24,957 bases of DNA from an uncultured Alphaproteobacteria bacterium. Its GTDB lineage: Bacteria > Pseudomonadota > Alphaproteobacteria > Reyranellales > Reyranellaceae. Within the stretch, counting starts at the first letter, position 1. Each line of letters begins with the position of its first letter. Under the pieces are notes generated by a model that saw nothing but the letters and a program-made list of their open reading frames with translations, searched no databases and was not told the origin of the DNA. Below, piece by piece: positions 16,739 to 24,427 of the stretch. Both the position numbers and the translations under genes were made by a program. Location: assembly GCA_903929895.1 (NCBI GenBank), contig CAIYWM010000617.1:1-24957 (forward strand), read 5' to 3'.

Positions 16739-16782
16739 CGGCTCCGTTTCCCCTCTAAATGAACCGCTTTGGGAGCTGGCCC

Positions 16783-17703
16783 GTGAAGATCACCCGTACC
16801 GTCAAGAAGATCCTCGACAACTACGAGAGCGATTGCCCCGGCACCAAGGCCAATCTGGCCCGCATCCTGATGCACGGTCGCCTGGGCGGCACGGGCAAGA
16901 TGGTCATCCTTCCCGTCGACCAGGGCTTCGAGCACGGCCCGGCCCGCTCCTTCGCGCCGAACCCGGACGCCTACGACCCCCACTACCATTATCAGCTGGC
17001 CATCGACGCCGGCCTGAACGCCTATGCCGCCCCGCTCGGCCCGCTCGAGGCCGGCGCCGACACCTTCGCGGGCGCCATCCCGACCATCCTCAAGTGCAAC
17101 TCGGCCAACTCGCTGTCGACCAACAAGGACCAGGCCGTGACGGCCACCGTGGCCGACGCGCTGCGTCTGGGCTGCTCGGCGATCGGCTTCACGATCTACC
17201 CGGGCGCCGAAGACCAGTACGAGATGATGGAAGAGATCCGCGAGCTGTCGGCGGAAGCCAAGGCGGTCGGCCTCGCGGTCGTCATGTGGTCCTATCCGCG
17301 CGGCGGCAAGCTCGACAAGGCCGGCGAGACCGCGCTGGACGTCTGCGCCTACGCCGCCCACATCGCGGCCCTGCTCGGCGCCCACATCATCAAGGTGAAG
17401 CCGCCGACCAACGTGCTGTGGCAGCCCGAGGCGAAGGCCGCCTACGAGAAGGCCAACGTCGACATCTCGACGATGGCGGCCCGCATCAAGCACGTCATGC
17501 AGGCGACCTTCAACGGCCGCCGCATCGTCGTCTTCTCCGGCGGCGAGGCGAAGGACCTCGAGGGCCTGTACACCGAGATCCGCAGCCTGCGTGACGGCGG
17601 CGCGAACGGCTCGATCATCGGCCGCAACACCTTCCAGCGCCCGCGCGCCGACGCGCTCGACATGCTCGACAAGATCATCGCGATCTATCAGGGCAAGATG
17701 TAG
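16783..17703 (+). CDS. fba: Class I fructose-bisphosphate aldolase, DhnA/FbaB type
   Basis: A 306-residue archaeal-type (DhnA) class I aldolase, interconverting fructose-1,6-bisphosphate with dihydroxyacetone phosphate and glyceraldehyde-3-phosphate through a Schiff-base lysine. Visible blocks: GTKANLARILMHGRLGGTGK, ILPVDQGFEHGP, GFTIYPGAEDQ, VVMWSYPRGG, GAHIIKVKPPTN (Lys at residues 204 and 206) and VVFSGGEAKD with IIGRNTFQRP for phosphate binding. An ATG at 16759 opens the frame, but the GTG at 16783 has GGGAG 7 nt upstream and gives the family-typical start VKITRTVKKIL. In many relatives fba follows pgk; here it stands alone between the ureide locus and an accessory block. Confidence 0.95.
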   Translation: MKITRTVKKILDNYESDCPGTKANLARILMHGRLGGTGKMVILPVDQGFEHGPARSFAPNPDAYDPHYHYQLAIDAGLNAYAAPLGPLEAGADTFAGAIPTILKCNSANSLSTNKDQAVTATVADALRLGCSAIGFTIYPGAEDQYEMMEEIRELSAEAKAVGLAVVMWSYPRGGKLDKAGETALDVCAYAAHIAALLGAHIIKVKPPTNVLWQPEAKAAYEKANVDISTMAARIKHVMQATFNGRRIVVFSGGEAKDLEGLYTEIRSLRDGGANGSIIGRNTFQRPRADALDMLDKIIAIYQGKM

Positions 17704-17730
17704 GACACGCTGAAATCGTTCGCCTTCAAA

Positions 17731-17773
17731 GGGCGCCGGGTGACCCTTTGGGTTGCCCCGCGCCCTTTTTCTT
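17731..17773 (+). terminator. Intrinsic terminator of fba
   Basis: GGGCGCCGGG (17731-17740) pairs with CCCCGCGCCC (17756-17765) with one internal mismatch, followed by TTTTTCTTT. It lies 27 bases after the aldolase stop. Confidence 0.8.
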
Positions 17774-17840
17774 TGGTCTGCTGTCTGGGGCACAGTCGCA
17801 GCGCGCCTTGTGTTCCCATGGCGTACAGGCCATACACCCG

Positions 17841-17970
17841 CCGTCGAAAGACGGACATTTGATTTGGTCCGCGCCCCGGTCGAAGCCCGGTAGGCCGCTC
17901 CACTGCGTTTGATCCTGACAATTCGCAAGTTCGACACTCCCACCGCATCTGCGCTGCAGCCGTGGTGGGA
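17841..17970 (+). promoter_or_regulatory. Structured 5' leader region of the cold-shock gene
   Basis: The 230 bases before the cold-shock gene hold two clear hairpins. CCGTC-GAAA-GACGG (17841-17854) has a GNRA tetraloop. TCCCACC (17938-17944) pairs with GGTGGGA (17964-17970) around a loop containing the palindrome GCTGCAGC. A long structured leader is usual for cspA-type genes, where it affects mRNA stability and translation at low temperature. No certain promoter was identified. Confidence 0.45.
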
Positions 17971-18003
17971 ACGCATTTCTATTCAGGTGAAGAGGGGTCT
18001 CCC

Positions 18004-18219
18004 ATGACGACGGGAACCGTGAAGTGGTTTAACTCCCAAAAAGGCTTCGGCTTCATCCAGCCGGATCAAGGCGGGGCCGATACCTTCGTGCACATCAGTG
18101 CCGTCGAGCGTTCGAGCCTCGGCATGTTGAGCGAAGGACAGAAGATCACTTACGACGTGGTCGCCGATCGCCGCAGTGGCAAGATGTCGGCCGAGAACCT
18201 GCGCGAAGCCGAAGGTTGA
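18004..18219 (+). CDS. Cold-shock domain protein (CspA family)
   Basis: A 71-residue single cold-shock domain protein, the usual length. It begins TGTVKWFNSQ; RNP1 is KGFGFI (residues 13-18) and RNP2 is FVHI (28-31), the aromatic patch that binds single-stranded RNA or DNA. It acts as an RNA chaperone. The ATG at 18004 is preceded by AGAGGGG; an upstream in-frame ATG at 17962 lies in the leader hairpin and is rejected. It is transcribed alone from a structured leader, separated from fba by a terminator. Several paralogues per genome are usual in alphaproteobacteria, so the copy cannot be assigned a number. Confidence 0.95.
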   Translation: MTTGTVKWFNSQKGFGFIQPDQGGADTFVHISAVERSSLGMLSEGQKITYDVVADRRSGKMSAENLREAEG

Positions 18220-18340
18220 TTTGACGCGCTCCGGTTCTGACGGCGCAGGACGAGCGTCGGACAAGGACTGGAGGCCAATATCTGCCCCCTACCCGCGGCG
18301 ACCATGGATGTCATGGCGCCGGGCAACGGCGTGGCAGCGA

Positions 18341-18376
18341 AGGGAGGCCCTGCACATCGCGGAGCCTCCTTTATCA
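18341..18376 (+). terminator. Weak terminator-like hairpin
   Basis: AGGGAGGC (18341-18348) pairs with GCCTCCTT (18364-18371) with one G-U pair, followed by a short T-rich tail. It could end the cold-shock transcript but is about 120 bases downstream of the stop. Confidence 0.3.
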
Positions 18377-18425
18377 TTTGGGGGGTGGCATCGCCGCGCT
18401 GTGCAACGGTCTGCCGGCTCACGGC

Positions 18426-18635
18426 CTATTGCTCAGACCGCAGCCGCCCGGCCTCCATCACCAGATCGTTGCCGCGCTTCGTGCGGGTCGGCAGGCGCGA
18501 CATGCCGTTTCGCTCGATCAAGCCGAGCTGCCGCAGCCGGATCTCGATCTCCATCGAGGGCCGACGTTGCGTGATGCTGCCGTCGATCGCCAGCAAGCCG
18601 GCCAACTCATCGGGGCTCAGATCGGAAGCGGCCAA
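18426..18635 (-). CDS. Small hypothetical protein
   Basis: A possible 69-residue protein on the minus strand starting at a TTG (18635) with AAAGGA 7 nt upstream. The sequence (LSPDELAGLLAIDGSI, then MEIEIRLRQLGLIERNG, then TRTKRGNDLVMEAGRLR) reads like a small helical or winged-helix protein: hydrophobic spacing is regular and a turn-like LIERNG precedes a TxRG stretch, as in many short DNA-binding-like hypotheticals. I do not recognise a family. The plus-strand frames over the same bases are rich in Arg, Ser and Pro without pattern and look like shadows. Moderate confidence because of the rare start codon and isolated position. Confidence 0.5.
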   Translation of the reverse strand: MAASDLSPDELAGLLAIDGSITQRRPSMEIEIRLRQLGLIERNGMSRLPTRTKRGNDLVMEAGRLRSEQ

Positions 18636-18946
18636 GTCGATGTCCTTTATCGGGGCGTGGCGGCAGGTTTCGACAGCAAGTCATATCCGACAATCAGATG
18701 GGACCGGGAAACTGTGGATCGTACCAGGAATTCATGCGTCCTCCTCCGGCGAGGCGGGAGCGCTTGCATCTCTCAGCCATCGCACGCCAACCATTGAGTG
18801 GACGATGGTGAACCCGCTTACATGGCTGCACAATCGATGTCGAGAAACACCAGACTTCCGCCGGTCGGTCCCAGACGGCCCGGGAGCTTGCGCTACGGCC
18901 TCTTCTTTGATGGGCTGAGCCGGACGTCGCAGGAGAGCGGAGCGCC
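18636..18946. other. 311-base stretch without a convincing gene
   Basis: No open frame here has a sensible protein pattern. On the minus strand a 13-codon frame (18735-18694, MNSWYDPQFPGPI) follows a strong GGAGGA, and a second frame continues to 18650, but neither amounts to a supported gene. No tRNA, terminator or strong inverted repeat was seen. It may be the decayed remnant of a small gene or the control region for the 69-residue frame and the SnoaL-like gene. Confidence 0.4.
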
Positions 18947-19441
18947 ATGTCACACCAGCAGAAGCATCCGGAGTTGCCGGGGGAAGTCGAAGTTGATCTG
19001 ACGCCCGCCCACCTAAGCGCGCAGAAGAACGTCGTGCGGGTGTTCTACAAGGACCTGTGGGACAAGGCCGACCTGACTCTCGTTCCCCAGATATTCCACC
19101 CCGACTTCACCTTTCGCGGCTCACTCGGTCCCGTGCTGGTGGGCCACCGGCAATTCAGCGACTATGTGAGCTGGCTGACGAATACGCTTGAGGACTACAC
19201 CTCCGACATCCTCGAACTGATCGAAGAAGGACAGCGCGTATCGGGCAAGCTGCGCTTCCACGGCGTCCATCGCCGGACGCTCTTCGGTGAATCGCCGACG
19301 AACACCAGGGTGTGGTGGTACGGCGCGCCCATCTTCACCTTCGACGGCTCGCTCGTGCGCGACCTGTGGGTACTGGGAGACATCCATGGCCTGCGTTCCC
19401 GCCTCGGTCCGGCGGGGTCGGAGCGGCTGAGCTTCGACTAG
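18947..19441 (+). CDS. SnoaL-like / ester cyclase-type NTF2-fold protein
   Basis: A 164-residue protein with the layout of the SnoaL-like polyketide-cyclase family: an N-terminal helix with VVRVFYKDLWDKADLTLVPQIFHPDFTFRG, then GPVLVGHRQFSDYVSWL, and strands RVSGKLRFHGVHR and VWWYGAPIFTFDG. These form a cone-shaped NTF2 pocket. Members range from aklanonate cyclases to uncharacterised proteins, so a specific reaction cannot be given. Compared with many members it has an extra 20-residue N-terminus (SHQQKHPELPGEVEV). GGAG lies a few bases before the ATG. It stands between a gene-poor stretch and a convergent SGNH hydrolase, with no evident operon partner. Confidence 0.8.
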   Translation: MSHQQKHPELPGEVEVDLTPAHLSAQKNVVRVFYKDLWDKADLTLVPQIFHPDFTFRGSLGPVLVGHRQFSDYVSWLTNTLEDYTSDILELIEEGQRVSGKLRFHGVHRRTLFGESPTNTRVWWYGAPIFTFDGSLVRDLWVLGDIHGLRSRLGPAGSERLSFD

Positions 19442-19463
19442 GCGACCGGCGCCAAACCGCTCC

Positions 19464-20498
19464 CTAGAGCAGGCCGTTGTCGCGGACGTACTTCGCGATT
19501 TCCCGCGAGATCAGCTCGTGGGCCGCCTGGTTCGGATGCCCGTCACCCACGATGTAGAGGTTCGTGCCCTTGTCCCGCTGGCGCTGGAACGCCTCGGTGA
19601 GGTCAAGCAGCCTGGTGTCGCCGATGACGCGCTGCAGCCCCTGGGGCGCCGAGTAGTAGTTCGTCGGCAGATATACGACGAGCAGCTTGGCCCCGATCGC
19701 GGACGCCGACCGTTCCATCTCGCGCAGCAGGAACGCCAGCGCCTCCTCCTTCTTCTCGTCGCTCGGCGTGCTGTAGGTGTCCTGGGCATACTCGATCCGG
19801 CCGCGAATGACATCGATGCCATGCGTCAGCCAGGTGACCGGATTGGTGAAGTCACCCGAAAGATGGCGTTGGAAACGGCGCACACCGTTGCTCTGCGGCG
19901 GGGCGATATACGGTTCTCCCGCCGCGTTCCAGGTGACGTGCGAGGCATCGAAGCAGAACGGATAGTACGACGGGAGACACGCCATCAGGTTGCGCTCGAA
20001 GTGATGGGCGATGATCCCGTACACGATCAGCTTGGGCGTGAGGCCGCCGTTGCGGCGCATCGTCTGCAGCGACTGGGTCGTACCGTAGGCCGCCATCGCA
20101 AAGTTCGAGACGCCGGTGTCGAGTTCACGCGCCAGATGACGGGCATAGGTGTCCTGGTTGGCGAGCGCATATCCCCAGGAAAACGAATCGCCGACCACCA
20201 TGACGTCAACCTGTTCGGGGCTGCGCTGCCCCGGCCCGTCGACGCGCGCGCCGCGATCGTCGGTATAGATGTCGAAGGCGAAGGTCTTCCGGTTGGCCAC
20301 TGCGGGATAGATGCGCCGGGCATGGGAACTGGGATTGGCCCGCGCGCCGATCTCGGGGTCGAACACCAGGAGACGGTCGCCTTCCGAGATCAGGGGGATG
20401 CTGGGAATGGTCAGGTAGGCGGCGATGCCGATCCCGGCCAGGACGCTGGCGGCGGTCGACACCAGCACCAAGAGAATGGTCTTGCTGACTTTGTTCAT
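19464..20498 (-). CDS. Membrane-anchored SGNH-hydrolase family protein
   Basis: A 344-residue protein with one N-terminal membrane segment (residues 8-30, ILLVLVSTAASVLAGIGIAAYL) and a periplasmic SGNH domain. Block I is VVGDSFSWG with Ser105 as nucleophile, and the catalytic Asp-x-His is DGHPNQAAH with D319 and H321. The layout recalls AlgJ/AlgX-like and GDSL-type acyl-transfer or esterase proteins in polysaccharide modification, but no MBOAT partner is present, so a specific role is not assigned. AGGAA lies just before the ATG. The gene converges with the SnoaL-like gene and is divergent from thiE. Confidence 0.85.
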   Translation of the reverse strand: MNKVSKTILLVLVSTAASVLAGIGIAAYLTIPSIPLISEGDRLLVFDPEIGARANPSSHARRIYPAVANRKTFAFDIYTDDRGARVDGPGQRSPEQVDVMVVGDSFSWGYALANQDTYARHLARELDTGVSNFAMAAYGTTQSLQTMRRNGGLTPKLIVYGIIAHHFERNLMACLPSYYPFCFDASHVTWNAAGEPYIAPPQSNGVRRFQRHLSGDFTNPVTWLTHGIDVIRGRIEYAQDTYSTPSDEKKEEALAFLLREMERSASAIGAKLLVVYLPTNYYSAPQGLQRVIGDTRLLDLTEAFQRQRDKGTNLYIVGDGHPNQAAHELISREIAKYVRDNGLL

Positions 20499-20625
20499 GG
20501 TTCCTGGCGAGAAGGCTGCCGCCAGTTAGCCCAAGCCGCCGCGGCAAGACAACGGAAGGATTTCCCCGCCCGGCTCTCGACGGGACGCCAGGTTACGCAT
20601 ACACCACCCGAAAATCAGGAAGCCC

Positions 20626-21270
20626 GTGACTCGTCTTTATCTCATATCGCCCCCCCGGATCGAGCACCCGCCGATCTTCGCCGCCGAACTCCGCGCCGCC
20701 TTGGATGGCGGTGACGTCGCGGCCTTTCAGCTGCGCCTGAAGGATGTGCCCGACGAGGCGATTGCGCAGGCCGCCGATACGCTGCGGCCGATCTGCCAGC
20801 AGCGCGGCGTCGCCTTCATCCTGAATGACCGCCCCGACCTCGCCGTGAAGCTCGACTGCGACGGCGTCCATGTCGGCCAGGACGACATGCCCTATGCCGA
20901 GGCACGCCGGATCGTCGGGCCCGACCGCCAGATCGGCGTCACCTGCAAGGCCTCGCGCCATTTCGCGATGGAAGCGGCCGAGGCCGGCGCCGACTACGTG
21001 GCGTTCGGAGCCTTCTTCTCCTCCACCACCAAGCCGGTGACGACACCGGCCGACGTCGAGATCGTCGAATGGTGGAGCGGCCTGATGGAAGTGCCCTGCG
21101 TGGCGATCGGCGGCATCACCGTCGAGAACTGCAGGCCCCTGATCGAGGCGGGCGCCGATTTCCTGGCCGTCGCCGGTGGCGTGTGGGATTACAGGGAGGG
21201 GCCCGAAGCGGCGGTGCGCGCCTTCAACGAGCTCTTCGCGGCGCACGGGTCAGCGGACGGGCAGCCATAG
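20626..21270 (+). CDS. thiE: Thiamine-phosphate synthase
   Basis: A 214-residue ThiE-family TIM barrel, joining HMP-pyrophosphate and the thiazole phosphate to thiamine phosphate. Blocks: [32 protein letters not shown] (Asn-Asp and Gly-rich substrate loop), [12 protein letters not shown] in place of the common GPVFPTxTK, and VAIGGIT. The usual GxSxH loop reads GVTCKASRH, so this is a divergent member. The start is GTG at 20626 preceded by CAGGAAG. No TPP riboswitch elements are visible in the 127 bases upstream. No other thi genes are present, which is common when this gene travels with fba in alphaproteobacteria. It overlaps the 3' end of epmA by 21 bases. Confidence 0.88.
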   Translation: MTRLYLISPPRIEHPPIFAAELRAALDGGDVAAFQLRLKDVPDEAIAQAADTLRPICQQRGVAFILNDRPDLAVKLDCDGVHVGQDDMPYAEARRIVGPDRQIGVTCKASRHFAMEAAEAGADYVAFGAFFSSTTKPVTTPADVEIVEWWSGLMEVPCVAIGGITVENCRPLIEAGADFLAVAGGVWDYREGPEAAVRAFNELFAAHGSADGQP

Positions 21271-22245
21271 CACCTCCTCGATGTGCGCGGCGCCGCTCGC
21301 CAGCATGACCAGCCGATCGAAGCCGAGCGCGATGCCCGAGCAATCCGGCAGGCCGTGGTCGAGTGCCGCCAGGAAGTCGTCGTCGACCGGCCAGCGCACG
21401 CCGTAAAGCTCCTCCTTGAGGTCCATGTCCGCCACCAGGCGCTCGCGCTGGATGTCGGGATCGGTCAGCTCGCCGAAGGCGTTGGCCAGCTCGACGCCGC
21501 AGACATAGAGCTCGAAGCGTTCTGCCACCCGGGGATCGCCGGGCTTGGCGCGGGCGAGAGCCGCCATCGAGATCGGGTATTCGCAGAGGATGGTCGGCCG
21601 GTCCATGCCGAGCCGCGGCTCGATCTTCTCGAACATGATGCGGAAGAAGACGTCCTCCCAGCTGTCGCCGGCATGCATGGCAATGCCCGAGGCGCCCGAC
21701 AGCGCCTCGGCATTGCCGAGGGTCGCGAACAGGTCGACGCCGGCATGCCGAACGAAGGCCTCGGCCACGGTGACTCGCTCCGGTTCGGCCGTGGCGTCGC
21801 ACACGTGACCGGCCCAGCGCAGTTCTTCGACCCCGGTCGAGGCGAGCATCGCCTTGCAGTCGGCCATGATCGTCTCGTAGCCCGTGCCGGCACGATACCA
21901 TTCCAGCATCGTGACCTCGGGGTGATGCAGGGCCGAGCCCTCAGCGTTGCGAAACACCCTCGCGAACTGGAAGATTTGCGGCATCCCGCCGGCCAGCAGC
22001 TTCTTCATCGCGAACTCGGGCGAGCTGTGCAGCCAGCGTTCGCGCTCCTCTCCGTCGGGCAGCTCCCACGCTGTCGCGAAGCCCGTGAGGTGGACCTCGG
22101 CGCCGGGGGCTGCCTGCAAGATCGGCGTCTCGACCTCGACGAAGCCCTCGGATGCGAACCACTGCCGCATCGCCGCCTGTATCCGGGCTCGCAACTGGAG
22201 GTGCGGCAGGCGCCGCGAAAGCCTGTCGGGACGCCACTCGTTCAT
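21250..22245 (-). CDS. epmA: Elongation factor P lysine ligase EpmA (GenX/PoxA)
   Basis: A 331-residue class II lysyl-tRNA-synthetase paralogue lacking the anticodon-binding domain, which attaches beta-lysine to a lysine of EF-P. Motif 2 region is [36 protein letters not shown] and [13 protein letters not shown] are typical of the family; motif 3 is [12 protein letters not shown]. The start lies 44 bases from the divergent yjbR gene. Its target efp is about 0.5 kb away on the other strand. EpmB, the aminomutase making beta-lysine, is not in the window. The 3' end overlaps thiE by 21 bases on the opposite strand, an unusual convergent overlap. Confidence 0.95.
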   Translation of the reverse strand: MNEWRPDRLSRRLPHLQLRARIQAAMRQWFASEGFVEVETPILQAAPGAEVHLTGFATAWELPDGEERERWLHSSPEFAMKKLLAGGMPQIFQFARVFRNAEGSALHHPEVTMLEWYRAGTGYETIMADCKAMLASTGVEELRWAGHVCDATAEPERVTVAEAFVRHAGVDLFATLGNAEALSGASGIAMHAGDSWEDVFFRIMFEKIEPRLGMDRPTILCEYPISMAALARAKPGDPRVAERFELYVCGVELANAFGELTDPDIQRERLVADMDLKEELYGVRWPVDDDFLAALDHGLPDCSGIALGFDRLVMLASGAAHIEEVLWLPVR

Positions 22246-22246
22246 G

Positions 22247-22282
22247 CCCTACCATCGCATGCGAACGGTGCGACGTGTAGGG
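22247..22282. promoter_or_regulatory. Nested palindromes in the epmA-yjbR divergent gap
   Basis: The 44-base gap holds a perfect 10-bp palindrome TCGCATGCGA (22255-22264) inside an outer inverted repeat CCCTAC (22247-22252) and GTAGGG (22277-22282). It may be an operator or may contribute to divergent promoters. No clear boxes are recognised. Confidence 0.35.
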
Positions 22283-22289
22283 TGTCGTC

Positions 22290-22646
22290 ATGACGCCCAA
22301 GCAGATCGACGCCTTCTGCCGCAAGCTCCCGGCCACAACGCGGACCGTGCAGTGGGAGGGAGTCACCGTCTTCAAGGTCGGCGGCAAGATGTTCTGCCTG
22401 ATCGGCCCGCCCGGCCATTCCGTCGCGCGCCTCTGCTTCAAATGCCCGCCCGAGCATTTCGACGCCCTCTCGCATGCCGAGGGATTCCGGCCCGCGCCCT
22501 ATCTCGCCCGTGCGAAATGGGTGGCGCTCGAGGATCCCGAGGTGCTGACTGCCGCCGAGACTCGGGCCTATCTCAGCCAGGCACATGCCGTGATCGCCGC
22601 CGCGCTGCCGAGGAAAAAGCGGCAGGAACTTGGTCTCGGGGCCTGA
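22290..22646 (+). CDS. MmcQ/YjbR-family protein
   Basis: A 118-residue MmcQ/YjbR-like protein (CyaY-like fold, often called a DNA-binding protein although the function is poorly known). Typical features: N-terminal IDAFCRKLPATTRTVQW, the strand pair VTVFKVGGKMFCLIG, LCFKCPPEHFDAL, then PAPYLARAKWVAL and a C-terminal helix SQAHAVIAAALPRKKR. It starts 44 bases from the divergent epmA and ends 139 bases before efp. The 22647-22785 gap shows no strong promoter or terminator, so it may share a transcript with efp. Confidence 0.88.
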   Translation: MTPKQIDAFCRKLPATTRTVQWEGVTVFKVGGKMFCLIGPPGHSVARLCFKCPPEHFDALSHAEGFRPAPYLARAKWVALEDPEVLTAAETRAYLSQAHAVIAAALPRKKRQELGLGA

Positions 22647-22785
22647 CGCCAGGGCTGCCCCGCCCGGGCGGGCCCGGTTGCGACCCCGGGCTGCCTTTGA
22701 TAGAAGGCCGCGCCGGCCTCGAACCGCTGCCGCGGGCGAGGCCGAATTCCATTCATTCGAGACAGCGGTAAGGCCGGGTAAGCCC

Positions 22786-23355
22786 ATGAAAGTCCAAGTC
22801 AATTCCATCCGAGCCGGCAACGTTCTCGAGTATAACGGCAAGCTCTGGGTCGCCTCCAAGGTGCAGCATATCAGCCCCGGCAAGGGTGGCGCTTTCGTCG
22901 CCATCGAGGCCAAGGCGCTGCGCGAAGGCAACAAGCTGCAGGAGCGCTTCCGCTCGGGCGAGACCATCGAGCGCGTCCATATCGACGAGCGCGAATGCAC
23001 CTACCTGTTCAAGGACGAGAACGGCTTCACGTTCATGGACAAGGAGACCTTCGAGCAGCTCGTGGTCGGTGCCGACGTCCTCGACGAGGACCAGTCGCGC
23101 TGGCTGCAGGACGGCATGGAAGTGACCGTGTCGCTCTACGAGGGCACCCCGGTCGGCGCCGAGCTGCCGAAGACCGTCATCCTCGCCGTCGTTGAAGCCG
23201 ACGCCGTCGTGAAGGGCCAGACCGCCTCCTCCTCCTACAAGCCGGCCATCGTCGAGGGCGGCATCCGCGTGATGGTGCCGCCGCACATCGGAGTGGGCAC
23301 CAGGCTGGTGATCAACACCGAAGAGGGCACCTACATGGAACGTGCCAAGGACTAG
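22786..23355 (+). CDS. efp: Translation elongation factor P
   Basis: A 189-residue EF-P, which rescues ribosomes stalled at polyproline stretches. Three beta-barrel domains are evident: KOW-like residues 1-65, OB domains from about 66 to the end. The tip loop HISPGKGGAF carries Lys33, equivalent to the beta-lysylated Lys34 of E. coli, matching the EpmA gene nearby. The start at 22786 is set by homology (MKVQVNSIRAGNVLEYNGK); the frame extends upstream to 22630 as noise. It is followed 9 bases later by suhB, indicating an operon. The exported Pro-rich protein at the window end is the sort of EF-P-dependent client expected. Confidence 0.97.
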   Translation: MKVQVNSIRAGNVLEYNGKLWVASKVQHISPGKGGAFVAIEAKALREGNKLQERFRSGETIERVHIDERECTYLFKDENGFTFMDKETFEQLVVGADVLDEDQSRWLQDGMEVTVSLYEGTPVGAELPKTVILAVVEADAVVKGQTASSSYKPAIVEGGIRVMVPPHIGVGTRLVINTEEGTYMERAKD

Positions 23356-23364
23356 GCGCGCACC

Positions 23365-24276
23365 GTGGCCCTCCCCACCAGTCGTCCCCCGCGAGAGACC
23401 CCCGTCGCCCGCGTCGGCCGCGCCCCGATGGGCGAGGCGCGCGAGCGTTCGGGCCCGCCCGAGCGCAAGTCGCTGGCGCAGCGTTCGGCCACGATCACCG
23501 TCATGATCCGCGCCGCCTTTGCCGCCGCGAAGAATCTCAAGCGCGACTTCGGCGAAGTCGAGCATCTGCAAATCTCCGAGAAGGGCCCCGGCGACTTCGT
23601 CAGTCATGCCGACATCAAGGCCGAGCGCACCCTGCGCACCGAGCTGTCGCGTGTCCGTCCCGACTACGGCTTCCTCGGCGAGGAAGGCGGCGAGACCAAG
23701 GGCGACGGCCGCAACCGCTGGATCGTCGATCCGCTCGACGGCACGACCAACTTCCTGCACGGCGTGCCCCACTTCGCCATCTCGATCGCGCTGGAGCGCG
23801 AGAAGGAGATCATCGCGGGCGTCATCTACCAGCCGATCTCGGACGAGCTGTTCTGGGCCGAGAAGGGCAACGGCGCCTACATCGACACCCCGAACGCCCG
23901 CTCGCGGCGTCTGCGCGTGTCCGGCCGCAAGGAGCCGGCCCGCGCGCTCGTCGGCACAGGTATCCCCCATATCGGCAAGGGCAATCACGCCGCCTATCAC
24001 GCCAAGCTGGCGGCGGTTACCGAGCGTACCGCCGGCGTCCGCCGCTGGGGCGCCGCAGCGCTCGACCTCGCCTTTGTGGCGGCCGGCCGCTACGACGCCT
24101 TCTTCGAGTTCGGCCTGGCGCCGTGGGACGTCGCGGCAGGCATCCTGATGGTGCGCGAGGCCGGTGGTCTCGTGGGTGACATCGCGGGCCAGCCCTATGA
24201 ACTCGGCGGCCCGTCCCTCCTGGCCAGCAACTTCGGCCTGCGCGATCCGATGGTCGAGATCCTGTCCCAGGCCTGA
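23365..24276 (+). CDS. suhB: Inositol-1-monophosphatase family protein
   Basis: A Mg-dependent inositol monophosphatase/SuhB family protein that dephosphorylates myo-inositol phosphates; SuhB also acts with RNA polymerase in E. coli. Motifs: DFVSHADIKAE, GEEGGE (metal Glu), WIVDPLDGTTNFLHG (metal Asp pair) and WDVAAGILMVREAGG. The start is uncertain: GTG 23365 (303 residues), ATG 23428 (282) or ATG 23503 (257). Similarity begins near SATITVMIRAA, so the N-terminal 40 residues from 23365 (Arg/Pro-rich) may be non-native; no choice has a strong Shine-Dalgarno. The gene follows efp closely. Confidence 0.92.
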   Translation: MALPTSRPPRETPVARVGRAPMGEARERSGPPERKSLAQRSATITVMIRAAFAAAKNLKRDFGEVEHLQISEKGPGDFVSHADIKAERTLRTELSRVRPDYGFLGEEGGETKGDGRNRWIVDPLDGTTNFLHGVPHFAISIALEREKEIIAGVIYQPISDELFWAEKGNGAYIDTPNARSRRLRVSGRKEPARALVGTGIPHIGKGNHAAYHAKLAAVTERTAGVRRWGAAALDLAFVAAGRYDAFFEFGLAPWDVAAGILMVREAGGLVGDIAGQPYELGGPSLLASNFGLRDPMVEILSQA

Positions 24277-24427
24277 TCCCCATCGCCGTCCGACCGGCGA
24301 GCGTCGCAGCCACGATCAGGCCTGTCGGGCGTCGGTTCATTCTCTACTGCAGTGCCGCGAGCGGTTGAGCGCGGAGCGACCATTCGTTATGGTCGATCCG
24401 CCAAATCCCTTGGAAAGGCAATCGGTT

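Noticed and set aside
18304..18918. 204-residue plus-strand open frame
   Set aside because: Ser/Arg/Pro-rich without hydrophobic pattern, no Shine-Dalgarno, and overlaps a better minus-strand candidate.
20499..20625. Possible TPP riboswitch before thiE
   Set aside because: The CTGAGA and ACCNTTTGAACCTGATC-like elements are absent.
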